Positions 23,008 through 32,300 of a stretch of 64,000 nucleotides of DNA are shown here, in pieces; position 1 is the first letter of the stretch, and each line of letters begins with the position of its first letter. This DNA comes from CAWJNF01 sp963844235. Its GTDB lineage: Bacteria > Actinomycetota > Thermoleophilia > Gaiellales > Gaiellaceae. The translations under genes and the position numbers were made by a program. The DNA lies in contig CAWJNF010000008.1 of the NCBI GenBank assembly GCA_963844235.1, positions 930,001 to 994,000 on the forward strand, written 5' to 3'. The notes under the pieces are model-generated. The model was not told the DNA's origin and ran no database searches. It worked only from the letters and a program-made list of their open reading frames with translations.

Positions 23008-24891
23008 TCAGACGCTCGTGGCGGCGAAGAAACGCCCGACGGCGTCGAGATCGGACACGACCGGGCAGGGCGGCAACGCCGCGAGAAACCGCCGTCCGTA
23101 GCCTCGTGTCCGCAGGCGCGTGTCGAGGATCGCAACGACCCCGTGGTCCTCCCGGCTGCGGATCAGGCGCCCGAAGCCCTGACGCAGCTGCAGGATCGCT
23201 GCGGGCACCGAGTACTCGCCGAACCAGTCACCGCCCTCGGCGGTGATCCGCTCGCAACGAGCCTGGACGAGCGGGTCGTCCGGAGGCGCGAACGGCAGCT
23301 TGTCGATCACGAGCAGCGAGAGCGCCTCACCCCGCACGTCCACGCCCTGCCAGAACGTGGCAGTCGCGATGAGCACGGAGTCGACCTCGTCCCGGAACTG
23401 CTCGAGCAGCCGCTCTCGGGGCGCGTCTCCCTGACACAGGACCGGGTACTCGAGCTCCGGCGCAACACGCGTCGCGATCTCCTCGAGCGCCCGGTAGGAC
23501 GTCGTGAGCACGAGCGCGCGCCCGCGCGAGAGCCTGCAGAGCGCGAGAACCTCGGCGCCGAGTCGTTCGAAGTAGTCGCGCGAGCGCGGCTCGGGAAGTC
23601 GGGCCGGCACGTAGAGAAGCGCCTGTTCCGCGAAGTCGAACGGGGAAGAGAACGTCACAGCCCGGGCGTCGTCGAGACCCAGGCGGCGCGCCAGGAAGTC
23701 GGGCTCGAGCGTCGCCGAGACGAGCACCGCGGTCACGTCCCTGTCCCAGAGCACGTCGCGCAGGACGCCGGCGACGTCGACGGGCGCCCACGAGACCGCC
23801 CCGGCCTCTGCCCACGAGACGCGGTCGGGATCGAGCTCGAAGCAAGTCTCCAGGTCGAGCGCGGCGCCGAGGGCACGGCGACCGAGCGCGTCCGCCTCCT
23901 CACCGCTGCCCTGCAGCGTCTCCTCGAGCCGGGCCAGAGCCGCCGCCAGCGCGGCCACGCCGTCGAGCGCTCCGTCGACGTCGTCGGGACCGAGTCGTCT
24001 GCGACCGCGTGGAGCCTCCAGTGAGCCGAGGAGCTCTACTCCGAGCGTCTCGATCTCGTCGAGCAGGCGAGCGGGCGCCGGCTGGCTCCGTTCTCTGGCG
24101 GCTCGCTCGACGTCGCGGGCAAGGCGACGGAGGCCGGCAAGCGACACCCGGCCGCCGAACCAGTTGGAGGCTGCGTCCTCGAGCCGGTGAGCCTCGTCGA
24201 AGACGACCGCGTCGTGCTCGGGCAGGATCGTCGAGTCCCGCCCGACGGCACGCGAGCGGACGGCGATGTCGGCGAGGTAGAGCGCGTGGTTCGTGATCAC
24301 GAGCTCCGCCGATCCAGCCCGCTCGCGGACGGCCTCCGAGAAGCAGATGGCGCGAGAGGCGCACTTGCGCCCGAGGCAGCGATCGCCGCCGACGGCGAGC
24401 TCGGCCCATAGCGACGGTCTCGGCTCGAAGGGGAGCTCGGCGCGATCGCCCGTCGCCGTCGTCTCGATCCAGCCGCGCAGATCCTCGTACTGCTCGGCGT
24501 CCTCCGCCGACCGGAAGAGCGCGCCGGCCGAGCCGCCGAGCAGCGCGAGGCCGTCGAGGAGCCGCCGGCAGAGGTAGTTCTCCCTGCCCTTGAGCAGGAC
24601 GCAGTCCACCGGACGGTCGAGCGCGACGGCTGCCGCGGGAACGTCCTTGGCGAGCAGCTGCTGCTGCAACGCTTTCGTGGCGGTCGCGACGACGACTCGC
24701 TTGCCGGAGGCGAGCGCGGGCACGAGGTAGGCGAGGCTCTTGCCCGTGCCGGTGCCGGCCTCCGCGAGCAGGTGCTCACCCGACTCGAGCGCGTCGGCCA
24801 CGGCGGTCGCCAGCTCGAGCTGCTCGGCGCGCGCCTCGAACGCGGGCAGCGCGGCCGCCAGCCGCCCCTCGGGCCCGAAGAACGCCTCCAT
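23008..24891 (-). CDS. dinG: DinG/YoaA-like ATP-dependent DNA helicase
   Basis: A 627-residue XPD-like superfamily 2 helicase. Walker A is AGTGTGKS (45-52). Four Cys of the probable iron-sulfur domain occur around LKGRENYLCRR and GDRCLGRKCASRAICF (about 105-180). The DEAH box is VVFDEAHRLED. Late motifs are ALVLTTSYRALEEIA, ATFWQGVDVRGEALSLLVID and QLRQGFGRLIRS. Relatives unwind 5'-3' at D-loops, R-loops and forks. The YoaA/DinG split cannot be settled by reading. It is divergent from the small membrane gene at 24937. Confidence 0.93.
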   Translation of the reverse strand: MEAFFGPEGRLAAALPAFEARAEQLELATAVADALESGEHLLAEAGTGTGKSLAYLVPALASGKRVVVATATKALQQQLLAKDVPAAAVALDRPVDCVLLKGRENYLCRRLLDGLALLGGSAGALFRSAEDAEQYEDLRGWIETTATGDRAELPFEPRPSLWAELAVGGDRCLGRKCASRAICFSEAVRERAGSAELVITNHALYLADIAVRSRAVGRDSTILPEHDAVVFDEAHRLEDAASNWFGGRVSLAGLRRLARDVERAARERSQPAPARLLDEIETLGVELLGSLEAPRGRRRLGPDDVDGALDGVAALAAALARLEETLQGSGEEADALGRRALGAALDLETCFELDPDRVSWAEAGAVSWAPVDVAGVLRDVLWDRDVTAVLVSATLEPDFLARRLGLDDARAVTFSSPFDFAEQALLYVPARLPEPRSRDYFERLGAEVLALCRLSRGRALVLTTSYRALEEIATRVAPELEYPVLCQGDAPRERLLEQFRDEVDSVLIATATFWQGVDVRGEALSLLVIDKLPFAPPDDPLVQARCERITAEGGDWFGEYSVPAAILQLRQGFGRLIRSREDHGVVAILDTRLRTRGYGRRFLAALPPCPVVSDLDAVGRFFAATSV

Positions 24892-24936
24892 CTGGTCACC
24901 GTAGACGATCGGGTCGCCGCGTACACTGAAACGGCC

Positions 24937-25443
24937 GTGATCATCCCCAGAATCGGCGCACTTTGTGTCCTGATCGCGTACGGCTTCGCCGCCGCGTCGA
25001 TCGCGCGCTTCATGTACGTGGTCGCGAGCGAGGGCTACTCGAGCTGGGTCGGCATCACGCTCTTCATCCTCCCGGCCGCGGTGCTCGGCCTCGTCTCAGC
25101 GCTCCTCGTCCTGATGCGGAAGCCGCTCGGCGTGCGCCTTGCGCTCCCGTTCGTGATCGTGCTCTTCGTCACCGCAGCCATGACGTTTTTGAAGCTCCCT
25201 CCCGTCGGGAGCTTCCTCGACGACTATGAGCGGGCCGCGCTCGCACGCGGCGTCGACGTGCCCGCCTTCGAAGAGGCTCGCGGGACAACGGCGCAGGAGT
25301 GGGTGGAGAAGGAAACGGGGGACGTGCGCTCGCAGGGCGCCGTGGGCGCGATCGTTCTCATCATCATCTACGCGGCCACGGTCCTTCGAGGCTCGCGCTC
25401 CGGGAAGCCGGCACGAGCGGCAGCGCCCCGGACGTCCACCTAG
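24937..25443 (+). CDS. Multi-span membrane protein of unknown function
   Basis: A 168-residue protein with a GTG start. Four membrane helices are visible: about 5-27 (IGALCVLIAYGFAAASIARF), 37-60 (ITLFILPAAVLGLVSALLVL), 66-82 (LALPFVIVLFVTAAMTF) and 136-150 (GAIVLIIIYAATVL). A polar loop of about 45 residues precedes the last helix. The C-terminus is basic. No family is recognised. It starts 45 bases from the divergent helicase gene, and promoter elements for both must lie in that gap. Confidence 0.6.
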   Translation: MIIPRIGALCVLIAYGFAAASIARFMYVVASEGYSSWVGITLFILPAAVLGLVSALLVLMRKPLGVRLALPFVIVLFVTAAMTFLKLPPVGSFLDDYERAALARGVDVPAFEEARGTTAQEWVEKETGDVRSQGAVGAIVLIIIYAATVLRGSRSGKPARAAAPRTST

Positions 25444-25514
25444 CCGAGCCCCGCTCGAGACACCAGCCGGCCACAAAAAGGTCGCAAATTGCACACATTC
25501 GTGGGCGGGGCGCC

Positions 25515-25542
25515 TTGACGGGCGATCCGGTGCACGTATAGG
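25515..25542 (+). promoter_or_regulatory. SigA-type promoter of rmuC leader
   Basis: TTGACG (25515-25520), a 16-base spacer, TATAGG (25537-25542). A start near 25550 would give a leader of about 115 bases before rmuC, beginning with the hairpin at 25552. Confidence 0.55.
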
Positions 25543-25551
25543 CTCCGCTTT

Positions 25552-25589
25552 GCCAGATCCGGTAAGCCCTCGGGCTCGCCGGATTTGGC
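25552..25589 (+). other. Stable hairpin in the rmuC 5' leader
   Basis: GCCAGATCCGG (25552-25562) pairs with CCGGATTTGGC (25579-25589) using one G-U pair, and GCCC/GGGC inside extends the stem. It begins directly after the predicted transcription start. No T-run follows. It is not a riboswitch class I recognise. Confidence 0.5.
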
Positions 25590-25666
25590 ATTTCTGGGGC
25601 CATTTTCTCCGGCTCCGTCCGACGGCTCCGCTACGTTCACTTGCCCACGGAAAGGCAGGTGAGGCT

Positions 25667-26917
25667 TTGGAAGTCGTCCTTCTCCTCGTCGGGCTCGCGG
25701 TTGGCGCCACCGCTGCCTGGCTCGTCATGCGTACGCGCCACACGGTGCTCGCCTCTGCGCTCGAGCTCGAGCGCAGAGCAGCCTCCGAGCGGCCGGCGTT
25801 CAAGGAGGAGGTGACCGACGCAGTGCGCGCGCTCTCCGCCGATGCGGTCGAGCGCCTGCAGCTCGGCAACCGCCAGGGTCTCGAGGAGAGCCGGAGAGCG
25901 ATCGAGCAGGTCGTGGGCCCCGTGAAGCAGCAGATGGACAAGCTCGAGGGTGGCGTTCGCAAGCTCGAGACCGAGCGCGCCGAGGCCGAAGGCGCGCTGC
26001 GGGAGTACCTGGCTTCCCTCGCCGAAGGCCAGGAACGCCTGCGCCTCGAGACAGCCAGCCTCGTCACCGCGCTGCGCGCGCCGACCGTGCGCGGCCGCTG
26101 GGGCGAGATGCAGCTACGACGGGTCGTCGAGGCAGCCGGGATGTTGCCGTACTGCGACTTCGAGGAGCAGACGGCCGCGGTGTCAGACGGCCAGATGCTA
26201 CGACCCGACCTGGTCGTGCACCTTCCCGGCGCGAAGCAGGTGGTCGTCGACGCCAAGACGCCCCTCTCCGCCTACCTCGAAGCCCTGGAGGCGTCCGACG
26301 ACGACTTGCGGATGGCGAAGCTGCGCGACCACGCGCGCCAGCTTCGCGACCACGTGACGAAACTGAGCGCCAAGGCGTACTGGGGCCAGTTCGAGGCGTC
26401 GCCCGACTTCGTCGTCCTCTTCATCCCCGGCGACCCGTTCTTCGCGGCCGCGCTCGACCAGGATCCGACGCTGCAGGAAGACGCCTGGAAGAAACGGGTC
26501 GTGCTCGCCACTCCGAGCACGCTCATCGGCCTGCTCTTCGTCGTCGCGTACGGCTGGCGGCAGGAGAAGGTGGCGGAGAGCGCACGCCACGTGGCCGACC
26601 TCGGCAAGCAGCTCTACGAGCGCCTTGCCACGTTCGCGGACCACTTCGCGAAGGCCGGCCGGGGCCTCGATCAGGCCGTTGCCGCGTACAACAACGCGGT
26701 GGGATCCCTCGAGCGGAGCGTCCTCCCGGCGGCGCGCCGGTTCCCGGACCTCGGCGTCCGGATCGCGAAGGAGCTGCCCGAGCTCGAGACGATCCAGCAC
26801 TCCACCCGCTCCCCCCAGGCCGCCGAGCTCGTGACCCGTGTGCCCGGCGTCGCGTCGTCCCTGCCGCCGCCGGCGCCCGGCGAGGCCGACGACGACGGCG
26901 TGCTCGACGCCGCGTGA
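25667..26917 (+). CDS. rmuC: DNA recombination protein RmuC homologue
   Basis: A 416-residue protein. An N-terminal membrane helix (VVLLLVGLAVGATAAWLVMR) is followed by a coiled coil (about 35-130) and a PD-(D/E)XK-like RmuC domain. Signature parts are VRGRWGEMQLRRVVEAAGML, DLVVHLPGAKQVVVDAKTPL, FVVLFIPGDPFFAAALDQDP and LATPSTLIGLLFVVAYGWRQ. RmuC limits inversions and certain recombination events; the biochemical role is poorly known. The TTG start is chosen because AGGTGAGG precedes it and the coding pattern begins there. Confidence 0.93.
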   Translation: MEVVLLLVGLAVGATAAWLVMRTRHTVLASALELERRAASERPAFKEEVTDAVRALSADAVERLQLGNRQGLEESRRAIEQVVGPVKQQMDKLEGGVRKLETERAEAEGALREYLASLAEGQERLRLETASLVTALRAPTVRGRWGEMQLRRVVEAAGMLPYCDFEEQTAAVSDGQMLRPDLVVHLPGAKQVVVDAKTPLSAYLEALEASDDDLRMAKLRDHARQLRDHVTKLSAKAYWGQFEASPDFVVLFIPGDPFFAAALDQDPTLQEDAWKKRVVLATPSTLIGLLFVVAYGWRQEKVAESARHVADLGKQLYERLATFADHFAKAGRGLDQAVAAYNNAVGSLERSVLPAARRFPDLGVRIAKELPELETIQHSTRSPQAAELVTRVPGVASSLPPPAPGEADDDGVLDAA

Positions 26918-26963
26918 CCTACCTCGTGCACGGCGTAAACGCACGCGCGCCGGGTACACGATC

Positions 26964-26989
26964 GGAACAGACGGGCCCTGCGGCGCGTT
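26964..26989 (+). promoter_or_regulatory. SigR/SigH-like promoter of trxB
   Basis: GGAAC (26964-26968), 18 bases, GTT (26987-26989), as in the GGAA(T/C)-N18-GTT consensus of actinobacterial thiol-stress sigma factors. It ends 51 bases before the trxB start. trxB is a classical SigR/SigH target. Confidence 0.6.
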
Positions 26990-27040
26990 TTCATCTGCAG
27001 AGGCAGAATTCGCGCCTGAAGGCGACGAAAGGGACAGAGG

Positions 27041-28003
27041 GTGGGCGAGAACGTGCGTGAGGTGATCGTGATCGGCGGCGGGCCGGCCGGGTACACGGCG
27101 GCGCTCTACTGCGCGCGGGCGAACATGCAGCCGCTGGTGATCGAGGGCTTCTCCTGGGGCGGCCAGCTGATGATCACGAGCGACGTCGAGAACTACCCGG
27201 GCTACCCGACCGGCGTTCTCGGCCCCGAGATGATGGCGGAGTTCCGCCAGCAGGCCGAGCGCTTCGGGGCCGAGCTGATCACGGACGACGTCACACGCGT
27301 CGACTTCTCGAGCACGCCGTTTCGCGTCTGGGTCGGCGACGACGAGTACCAGGCTCGCACGATCATCGTCGCGACGGGAGCGACCGCGCGGCAGCTCGGG
27401 CTCGAGTCGGAGCGCAAGCTGCAGGGCCGGGGCGTCTCGTATTGCGCGACGTGCGACGCCGCCTTCTTCAAGGACCAGGACGTCGTCGTCGTCGGCGGCG
27501 GCGACACTGCGATGGAGGAGGCGACGTTCCTCACGAAGTTCGCCCGCCGGGTGCCGCTCGTCCACCGTCGGGACGAGTTCAGGGCCTCGCCCATCATGGT
27601 CGACCGGGCTCGTGGGAACGACAAGATCGAGTTCGTGCTGGACTCGGTCGTCGACGACGTGCTCGGCGTTGACGAGGGTCACGTCACCGGCGTCCGGATT
27701 CGCAACGTCCGCACCGGCGAGACGACCGACGTGACGACCGACGGGCTGTTCGTCGCGATCGGCCACGACCCGAACACGGCCCTCTTCACGGGCATCCTCG
27801 ACATGGACGACGAGGGCTACATCCTGACGAAGGGCAAGACGACCGAGACGAACATCCCCGGGGTCTTCGCGGCCGGCGACGTGCAGGACCATGTCTACCG
27901 CCAGGCCGTGACCGCGGCCGGATCGGGCTGCATGGCCGCCCTCGACGCGGAGCGCTACCTCGCCGCGCTCGGCACCGGCGAGGGCGAACGCGCCGTCGCG
28001 TAG
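27041..28003 (+). CDS. trxB: Thioredoxin reductase
   Basis: A 320-residue flavoprotein. The FAD site is IVIGGGPAGYTAALYCARA (9-27), the redox pair is C135-A-T-C138 in SYCATCDAAFFK, the NADPH site is VVVVGGGDTAMEEA, and the C-terminal FAD motif is GVFAAGDVQDHVYRQAVTAA. It reduces thioredoxin with NADPH in the cytoplasm. No thioredoxin gene is adjacent. The GTG start follows GGGACAGAGG. The upstream SigR-like promoter indicates induction by disulfide stress. Confidence 0.96.
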   Translation: MGENVREVIVIGGGPAGYTAALYCARANMQPLVIEGFSWGGQLMITSDVENYPGYPTGVLGPEMMAEFRQQAERFGAELITDDVTRVDFSSTPFRVWVGDDEYQARTIIVATGATARQLGLESERKLQGRGVSYCATCDAAFFKDQDVVVVGGGDTAMEEATFLTKFARRVPLVHRRDEFRASPIMVDRARGNDKIEFVLDSVVDDVLGVDEGHVTGVRIRNVRTGETTDVTTDGLFVAIGHDPNTALFTGILDMDDEGYILTKGKTTETNIPGVFAAGDVQDHVYRQAVTAAGSGCMAALDAERYLAALGTGEGERAVA

Positions 28004-28022
28004 GGGCCGGATCTCATCCGGC
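28000..28022. repeat. Palindromic intergenic repeat, copy 1
   Basis: GTAGGGGCCGGAT, then CTCATCCGGC: an imperfect palindrome overlapping the trxB stop. Copies lie at 28039, 28124 and 45649. Confidence 0.6.
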
Positions 28023-28038
28023 ACGCCGACCGGGCGCT

Positions 28039-28063
28039 GCAGGGCCGGATGTCATGCGGCCCG
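28039..28063. repeat. Palindromic intergenic repeat, copy 2 (diverged)
   Basis: GCAGGGCCGGATGTCATGCG followed by GCCCG; the arms are shorter and changed. The hairpin may help end trxB transcription. Confidence 0.45.
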
Positions 28064-28123
28064 CCATTCGACTTGTCCGCCCGGCGACCCACTCTCATCC
28101 CGCCGGTCGCTACCGGTGGGGCC

Positions 28124-28148
28124 GTAGGGGCCGGATCTCATCCGGCCC
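28124..28148. repeat. Palindromic intergenic repeat, copy 3
   Basis: GTAGGGGCCGGATCTCATCC followed by GGCCC; the first 23 bases are identical to copy 1 and the right arm is more complete. Confidence 0.6.
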
Positions 28149-28243
28149 GACACCCTCGGTGGTGCGGCTTCAACGATGCCGCCCGGGGATCCTGACGGTC
28201 AGGCCGAGCCGTCTCAGCTCCGAACGAGCGACATGCCGTCGAC

Positions 28244-28564
28244 CTACGAGGCCTCGCGCAGTGCCTGAACCGAGCCGTCGCGCGCTGACTGGAGCTGCCG
28301 CTCGACCCAGGCCTGAAGCTTGAGCACCGCCTCGAGGTCGAGGCCGAGGCGGGCGAGCTCGGCCGGGCCGTCGACGACGCTTCCGCCGACCAGCAGGCCG
28401 AGCGCCCGCAGGCGTCCGACAACCTGGGGCGGAAGCGCGGAGGCGGCCTCGTCCTCGATCGCGGCCTGCCGCAACCGTGACCGACCCTGCTCCACACGCG
28501 CCGCCAGTGCCGCCGCCTCTGCGGCGAGCGAATCCGCGTAGATGGCGAGCTCGACCGAGCGCAC
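28244..28564 (-). CDS. Small helical protein of unknown function
   Basis: A 106-residue protein from a GTG start (VELAIYADSLAAEAAALAAR, then LPPQVVGRLRALGLLVGGSV, and a helical C-terminus LEAVLKLQAWVERQLQS). It is Ala- and Leu-rich with no membrane segment, and reads as an alpha-helical, partly coiled protein. The family is unknown. It starts 57 bases downstream of nth on the same strand and may share its transcript. The coding frame ends 96 bases from the palindromic repeats. Confidence 0.6.
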   Translation of the reverse strand: MRSVELAIYADSLAAEAAALAARVEQGRSRLRQAAIEDEAASALPPQVVGRLRALGLLVGGSVVDGPAELARLGLDLEAVLKLQAWVERQLQSARDGSVQALREAS

Positions 28565-28620
28565 CTCTGAACCGTAGCGAGCAAAGCCGCACGCGTTTCG
28601 CACGCAGTGTGGCGAGCGCG

Positions 28621-29310
28621 TCACGCAGGCGTGACAGAAGTGTCGACCCTGCTCGAGGGGCAGAGATCGGTCAAGACGCACAGCTCGCAGCGGGGGCCAC
28701 GGGCGAGGCAGACGCGACGGCCGTGCCAGATGAGCAGGTGCGGGAACCTCGGCCAATCGGCACGCGGGACGATCCGGATCAGATCGCGCTCGATCTTCGC
28801 CGGGTCGTCGTGCCGCGTGAAGCCGAGCCGTTGCGAGAGTCGCCGTACGTGTGTGTCGACGACGATCCCCTGCGTCGCGCCAAGCTCGGCCGCGACGACG
28901 TTGGCGGTTTTGCGGCCGACCCCCGGTAGGCGCACGAGCTCGTCGAGACGGGTCGGCACCTCGCCGTCGTACTCCTCGATCAGCTTGCGCATCGTGCCAC
29001 GGATGTTCTTCGCCTTCTGACGAAAGGTCCCCGTCGGCCTGATGTCGCGCTCCAGCTCCTCGAGCGGTACGGCCAGGTAGTCGTCCGGCCGGTGGTACTT
29101 CCGGAACAGCGTCTCGGTGACTCGGTTCACCGTCACGTCCGTGGTCTGGGCCGAGAGCATCACCGACACGAGCAACTCGATGTCCGAGCGGAACCGCAGC
29201 GCGATGAACGCGTCCGGATGGTCGGCCGCGAGGCGCCCGATGACCGGCCTGAGCCGGGCCTTGCGTGGCCCAACCCGCCGTCGGGCCTCGTGAACGTAGC
29301 TCCGGGCCAC
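28621..29310 (-). CDS. nth: Endonuclease III
   Basis: A 229-residue base-excision repair glycosylase/AP lyase for oxidised pyrimidines. The helix-hairpin-helix is LVRLPGVGRKTANVVAAELG with the catalytic Lys in GRKTA, the catalytic Asp is in VDTHVRRLSQRLGF, and the C-terminal 4Fe-4S loop carries CLARGPRCELCVLTDLC. All catalytic features are intact. It is 12 bases downstream of the AddA-like gene, so the three repair genes addB-addA-nth probably form one operon. Confidence 0.96.
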   Translation of the reverse strand: MARSYVHEARRRVGPRKARLRPVIGRLAADHPDAFIALRFRSDIELLVSVMLSAQTTDVTVNRVTETLFRKYHRPDDYLAVPLEELERDIRPTGTFRQKAKNIRGTMRKLIEEYDGEVPTRLDELVRLPGVGRKTANVVAAELGATQGIVVDTHVRRLSQRLGFTRHDDPAKIERDLIRIVPRADWPRFPHLLIWHGRRVCLARGPRCELCVLTDLCPSSRVDTSVTPA

Positions 29311-29322
29311 CTGACTGCTCGG

Positions 29323-32300
29323 TCACCTGGCGGCCAGCGTGCCGGCAGGCGGCTCCGCGAGGAGCTCGACGTCGTCCGACGGCCCCAGGCCGAGTCGTGG
29401 CCCGGCACAGACCCGGTCCAGCGCCGGGCAGCCCGGGCAGGCGAGCTCGTGCGGCGTCGGCCGGAACTCGCCGCGGTGAACCCCAGCGATCGCCGCCGAA
29501 AGCTCGGCCTCGAGCGCAGGCAGGTCGGCGCGCGAGAACCTCGCCGTGACCGGGTGCTCGGCCTGCTCGAGGAAGCTGAAGATCACGTCGACCTCCTCGA
29601 CACCGGCGCGCAGGGCTGCGAGCGCATAGACGAGCCGCTGGATCCGGTACTCGTGCCCGACGACCTCGTCCGGGGTCAGGTCTCCGAGCCGGTTCGTCTT
29701 GTAGTCGACGACCAGCGCGCGCTCGCCCTGGCGCGAGAAGAGGTCGAAGCGCCCGTGGAGCAGCACGCCGTCGTGCTCGAAGGCGAACGGTAGCTCCGGA
29801 CGGATCCCGGCGAGACCGGTCAGGTCCGCTGCGAGCACCGACTCCCGCCAGGCAGCGACCAGAGCGCTCACGCGCTCCACGTCCTCGTCGAGAGCGTGGG
29901 CGTACGCCGGTGAAGCCAGGCGCGCTGCCGCAGCCTCGGGGCCTTCGCCCGTCTCGAGGAGTGCGTGCACCGCGTCCCCCACCTCGGCCGGGCTCAAGCC
30001 GACAGAGCCGCTGCCGCGGCCGGCGTCCTCGTCCGGACGCAGACCGACGAAGCGCTCGAGGTAGAAGCGATACGAGCACCGCTCCAGGAGCGCCAGCGCG
30101 CTGTACGAGAGGCGACGAATGCGCTCCGGCCCGGGCTCCGGCACGACCGGGAGCGGCCGCAGCTCGAACACGGCGGCCGGCTCGCCCGCTACACCAGGCT
30201 CGAAGAGCGTCAGCTGCTCGAGCTCGGGTGACGACGGCCTGCTCTCCTCCGCCCGGCGGTCGACGCGGAGAAGGACCTTCTCTCCACCCGGGAGCTCGAG
30301 CTGCTCCTGGTCGAGATCCGCACCCAGCCGATCGAGCGTCCAGCCGATAAGGCTGCGCGATCTGTCGCGACGACTCGGGTCGAGCGAGCCGGCGACGATG
30401 AGCCGGTCGATGGCGCGGGTCATCGCGACGTAATGGAGGCGACGTCCCTCGGCCTCCTCCGCCGCGCGCTCGGCCTCGCGAACCTCGTCGTAGCCGAAGA
30501 CTCCGACACGCTTGCCGCTCGCGGGATCGGCAACTCTGATCCCGAGCCGGCCGTCGGGCAGGCAGAGGATCTCGTCCGGCTGAGCCTGGAGGGACGTGCG
30601 GCCGGCGTCGCACACGACGACGACCGGGAACTCGAGGCCCTTAGCCGCGTGAATCGTCATCAACCGCACCGCTTCGGCGCCCTCCTCCTCGGAGACGGCC
30701 TCGACCTCCCGTGCTCCGACGAGCTGCTGATCTCGGACGAAGCGGACGAACCCCTCGAGATCGCGGCCGCGGAGCTCCTCGTAGGACCGGGCCAACCGCG
30801 CGAGCTTCCTGAGGTTCGCGTACCGTCGCCGGCCGTCCCAGCGTGCGAGAACCGCGAGGTCGTAGTCGTGCTCGGCGACGATACGGTCGCACAGGTGCTC
30901 GAGACCGGCAGCCACCGAGAGCCTGGCGAGACGCTCGTAGCGCTGGCGGAAGGCCGACAGCCAGCGCCGGTCGCGCTCCGACAGGGTCTCCGGTAGCTCC
31001 TGCTCGAGGCCGCAGTAGAGAGGCCGCTTGCCGGCCGAGCGCCGGAGGAGGACGAGCGCGTCGTTCGACACCCCGACGAGCGGGGACGCAAGGACGGTAA
31101 GGAGGGCCTCGTCGTCGTAGCGGTTGTGGAGCAGCCGCAGGTAGGCCAGCAGGTCCACGACCTGCTGCTGGCCGAAGTAACCGCGGCCCGTCGCTCGGTG
31201 AGTCGGTAGGCCCTCCGCCCGGAGTGCCTCCTCGTATGCCTCGGCGCTCGTCCCCGCCGCGAACAGGAGCACGACGTCCCCGGGTACGCACTTCTCCTCG
31301 GCAACGAGCTCCTGGACGCGGCGCGCGACGTGCCGCGCCTCCGCGACTCGCCAACCGATCTCCGCGTCGCGGTAGCTCGCCTTGTCGGTCACAAGCAGCT
31401 CGACCGCAGAGCCTCCGAGCGGCTCGGGAAACAGACGGCCCGCTTCGAGAGGCGCGTAGCGCTCGCCGAACTCTGGACCGAAGAGATGGTTGACGACGCC
31501 GAGCACCTCCGGCCTCGAGCGATAGTTCGTCGTCAGCGCGAGAAGGCCGTCGCTCGCAGCTCGACGCTCCCGGAAGACGTCGACGTCCGCATGCCGGAAG
31601 CGGTAGATCGACTGGAACTCATCCCCGACGAAGAAGAGCTCCGGAACCGGCCCCCCCGGATCGCCGGGGCTCCCCGCAACGATGTCGACGAGCTCGCACT
31701 GCAGCCTGTTCGTGTCCTGGAACTCGTCCACCATGATCGAGCGGAAGCGAAGGCGCAGCTCCGTCCTCGCAGCCTCGTCCCGGGCGAGCAAGTCCCGTGC
31801 GAGCAGCTGCAGGTCCTCGAAGTCGACCGCGGACTCGCGGGCTTTCGCGCGCGTGTAGGCCGTGTCGATGGCCCGCAGCAGTTCCTCGAGCAGCATCCGG
31901 TCGCGCGCCGCGATGTGCTCGAGGGCGGCCGTGCGAACGGCCTCGGCCGCATCCGCGACATCGCCGCCGGCCGCCTCCGGCGGGTCCGGAAGCTGGCGGA
32001 GCCGCTCGGGGGTCTCGCCGACCGCGAGGGCCAGGTAGTCGTCGAGCTCGGCTCGAGCGGCCGTATCCACTAGGCCCGCCGCCGCCTCGCAGGCCGCCCT
32101 CAGCTCGTCGAGCCTCGTGGGAAGCTCGCCGGTGTGAGCGATCGCGAGCCCGAGCGGGCGTCCGGCCGATCGCAAGCGACCGTAGACGCCGAGGAGCATT
32201 GAGCGCAGGCCGCGCGCGCCGTACGCGGCAAGCAAGCCCAGCCGCTCGGGCTCGCGTCCGGCGCAGAACGATGCCAGCGCGTCCGTGAACGCCTCGGCGG

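Noticed and set aside
22204..24024. Long plus-strand open frame (606 codons) starting in tRNA-Leu
   Set aside because: It crosses a tRNA and lies antisense to the DUF3105 and helicase genes.
28244..30613. Minus-strand open frame of 789 codons
   Set aside because: Most of it is a shadow of nth and addA; only the last 106 codons (28244-28564) look coding and are kept.
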